Below, one piece after another: positions 13,825 through 15,028 of a DNA stretch of 15,028 nucleotides. The notes under the pieces were generated by a model. It ran no database searches and was not told the origin of the DNA. It saw only the letters and a program-made list of their open reading frames with translations. A program made the translations under genes and the position numbers. Source of the stretch: Thermoplasmatota archaeon (GTDB lineage: Archaea; Thermoplasmatota; E2; DHVEG-1); contig JAUWOO010000027.1 in NCBI GenBank assembly GCA_030612095.1, forward strand, positions 1-15,028, given 5' to 3'. How positions within the stretch are numbered: the stretch's first letter is position 1; every line of letters starts with the position of its first letter.

Positions 13825-15028
13825 TTGGTATCAGCAATATACCCATGCAATGACTTCTTCGTACGCCCCAATGCACAGGCAGTAGCCCGATAAATGTTGC
13901 AACTATTAGAATGAGTATGCCCAGTATTCCTGTGAACAGAAAAACAAGTATTACAACCATCGCAATTGTTAGACCTACTATTAGTTGATACGGAACATTT
14001 GCGAAATGTCTTGCAAATATCCTTCCTACGCTCAATGTTAAAAAATACGACAATGTTCCTCCCAGAATTAATGCAATCAGTAGATAAGCAAGATTTGCTG
14101 GCATTACAACACCCGTCCATTCTTCTACAGCCATAAGCTCCATTGCCGCTAGAGTTGCACCGCTTCTTGATCTAAGGATGATAAACAGAACTACCACAAC
14201 AAAAAATGCACATGCCGTGTTTACTGCCGAAAGCGTCACAATCGTCTGTTTCTTGTCTGATTCCCCCCGGGCATTCATAGCAAGAATTGTACCCGTTGCA
14301 GATGTTATACCAGGGATAATTGAAACAAGAATTCCTCCAAGACTGCCGGTAATCACCGATAAAACTGACGATCTTTTTGTTTTTTTATCAAGCTTGAGTT
14401 CTTCGATTGTTTGTTTAGGTATAACCGGTTTTGTCATAAGTGATGTTAAGAGAGTGGGGGTACCAAATAGGCCTGCAAGCGCTGGGAACAGAACAGGAGA
14501 GGACAGGCCAATGGGAGAGTCCAATGAGAAATCAAGTATTATAATGCCAAATATACCTGAAAGGGCAAATACAAATGTTGCAAACAACATTCCTACAATC
14601 GAGGGGATCTTTCCTTTTGCCCCAAAATCATCTATCTTGGCCTTTTCGGTACCAAGCATAAGTATCGAGATAGCGATTAATACAAACAACATGATTTCCT
14701 GTAATGTTGAATAGAAAAACAATGGAGATCCTATCAAAAATCGAATTGGATAAAGAAGTAAAAAACAGAATATGATTGCCCCATAGCTACCCATAGCCGA
14801 TAGAGCGACAGCTTCATATCCTTTCCCTTCGAGTAAAAGACTATGCGCAGGTAAAACAGAAAGTGCAGTGTCTTCGTCTGGTGCACCGAGGAAAGTAGTC
14901 GGAATTGTGTCGTGAAATGTGTGGCTAATAGAATTTGATATTATAAAAATGCATATCAATAAAAATATGAATTGCTCAGAGAACCCATAATCAAAAAGGA
15001 AGCTGAAAGCCCCCACAATAGTACCAGA
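13805..15028 (-). CDS. DUF112/TctA-type membrane protein, N terminus beyond the right edge
   Basis: The frame is open to the right edge, so at least 407 residues are present and the first part is missing. The GTG at 15016 is probably internal. The segment SISHTFHDTIPTTFLGAPDEDTALSVLP and then LLEGKGYEAVALSAMGSYGA is the signature of the archaeal DUF112 branch of the TctA (tripartite tricarboxylate transporter large subunit) family. A second similar half follows, with GSLGGILVSIIPGITSATGT and GESDKKQTIVTLSAVNTA, giving about ten membrane segments. Archaeal members lack obvious TctB/TctC partners, and none is seen here. Transport of a carboxylate is a family guess only. Confidence 0.85.
   Translation of the reverse strand, partial: SGTIVGAFSFLFDYGFSEQFIFLLICIFIISNSISHTFHDTIPTTFLGAPDEDTALSVLPAHSLLLEGKGYEAVALSAMGSYGAIIFCFLLLYPIRFLIGSPLFFYSTLQEIMLFVLIAISILMLGTEKAKIDDFGAKGKIPSIVGMLFATFVFALSGIFGIIILDFSLDSPIGLSSPVLFPALAGLFGTPTLLTSLMTKPVIPKQTIEELKLDKKTKRSSVLSVITGSLGGILVSIIPGITSATGTILAMNARGESDKKQTIVTLSAVNTACAFFVVVVLFIILRSRSGATLAAMELMAVEEWTGVVMPANLAYLLIALILGGTLSYFLTLSVGRIFARHFANVPYQLIVGLTIAMVVILVFLFTGILGILILIVATFIGLLPVHWGVRRSHCMGILLIPIILHFL

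Noticed and set aside
14178..14714. 178-residue + strand open frame
   Set aside because: Ile/Ser/Pro-rich antisense shadow of the DUF112 membrane protein, which carries conserved family motifs.

Overview
The window looks like a chromosomal segment of a euryarchaeon. The features pointing there are a pyruvoyl-type arginine decarboxylase, a geranylgeranyl (archaeal lipid) reductase, DUF99, DUF2240, DUF2582-type and HisA-like archaeal families, PGF-CTERM-type surface proteins, TATA boxes of the TTTAWATA type, and a mix of Shine-Dalgarno-led and apparently leaderless genes. The C-terminal sorting tails would suit a Thermoplasmatota-like lineage, but that placement is inference. The DNA is AT-rich. 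I see no tRNA, rRNA, CRISPR array, insertion sequence or phage module.

Region 1 (1-1800). After the last 38 codons of an unidentified + strand gene lies a minus-strand array of secreted, membrane-anchored proteins. Two intact paralogs (293-967, 1072-1728) share a signal peptide, a D-P-T-G-D motif near the mature N terminus, an acidic linker and a PGF-CTERM tail. A third copy survives only as its promoter, ribosome site and first ~14 codons (123-185). The conserved ends and flanks around divergent middles make this the most dynamic part of the window.

Region 2 (1936-5661). A tandem winged-helix protein is followed by a tightly packed run: DUF99, 2[4Fe-4S] ferredoxin, geranylgeranyl reductase, NAD kinase and a JAMM metalloprotease. 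The ferredoxin-reductase pair fits saturation of archaeal membrane lipids, and the NAD kinase may supply NADP(H) to the same biosynthesis.

Region 3 (5662-9452). A gap holds a frameshifted small minus-strand gene. It is followed by a lysosomal-lipase-like alpha/beta hydrolase, a small Cys-rich probable zinc protein on the minus strand, and a translationally overlapping pair of membrane proteins (a multi-pass protein and a bacterial-PH-domain protein).

Region 4 (9528-15028). Arginine decarboxylase (agmatine synthesis) and phosphoenolpyruvate synthase (gluconeogenesis) stand alone, each with a TATA box placed for a leaderless or nearly leaderless mRNA. Next come an overlapping HisA-like/DUF2240 pair and, convergent with them, a DUF112/TctA-type membrane protein running off the right edge.

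I do not find a clear new defence or biosynthetic system. The best leads are the surface-protein cassette array, the HisA-like protein lacking both expected catalytic aspartates, and the single-frameshift small gene at 5675-5859.
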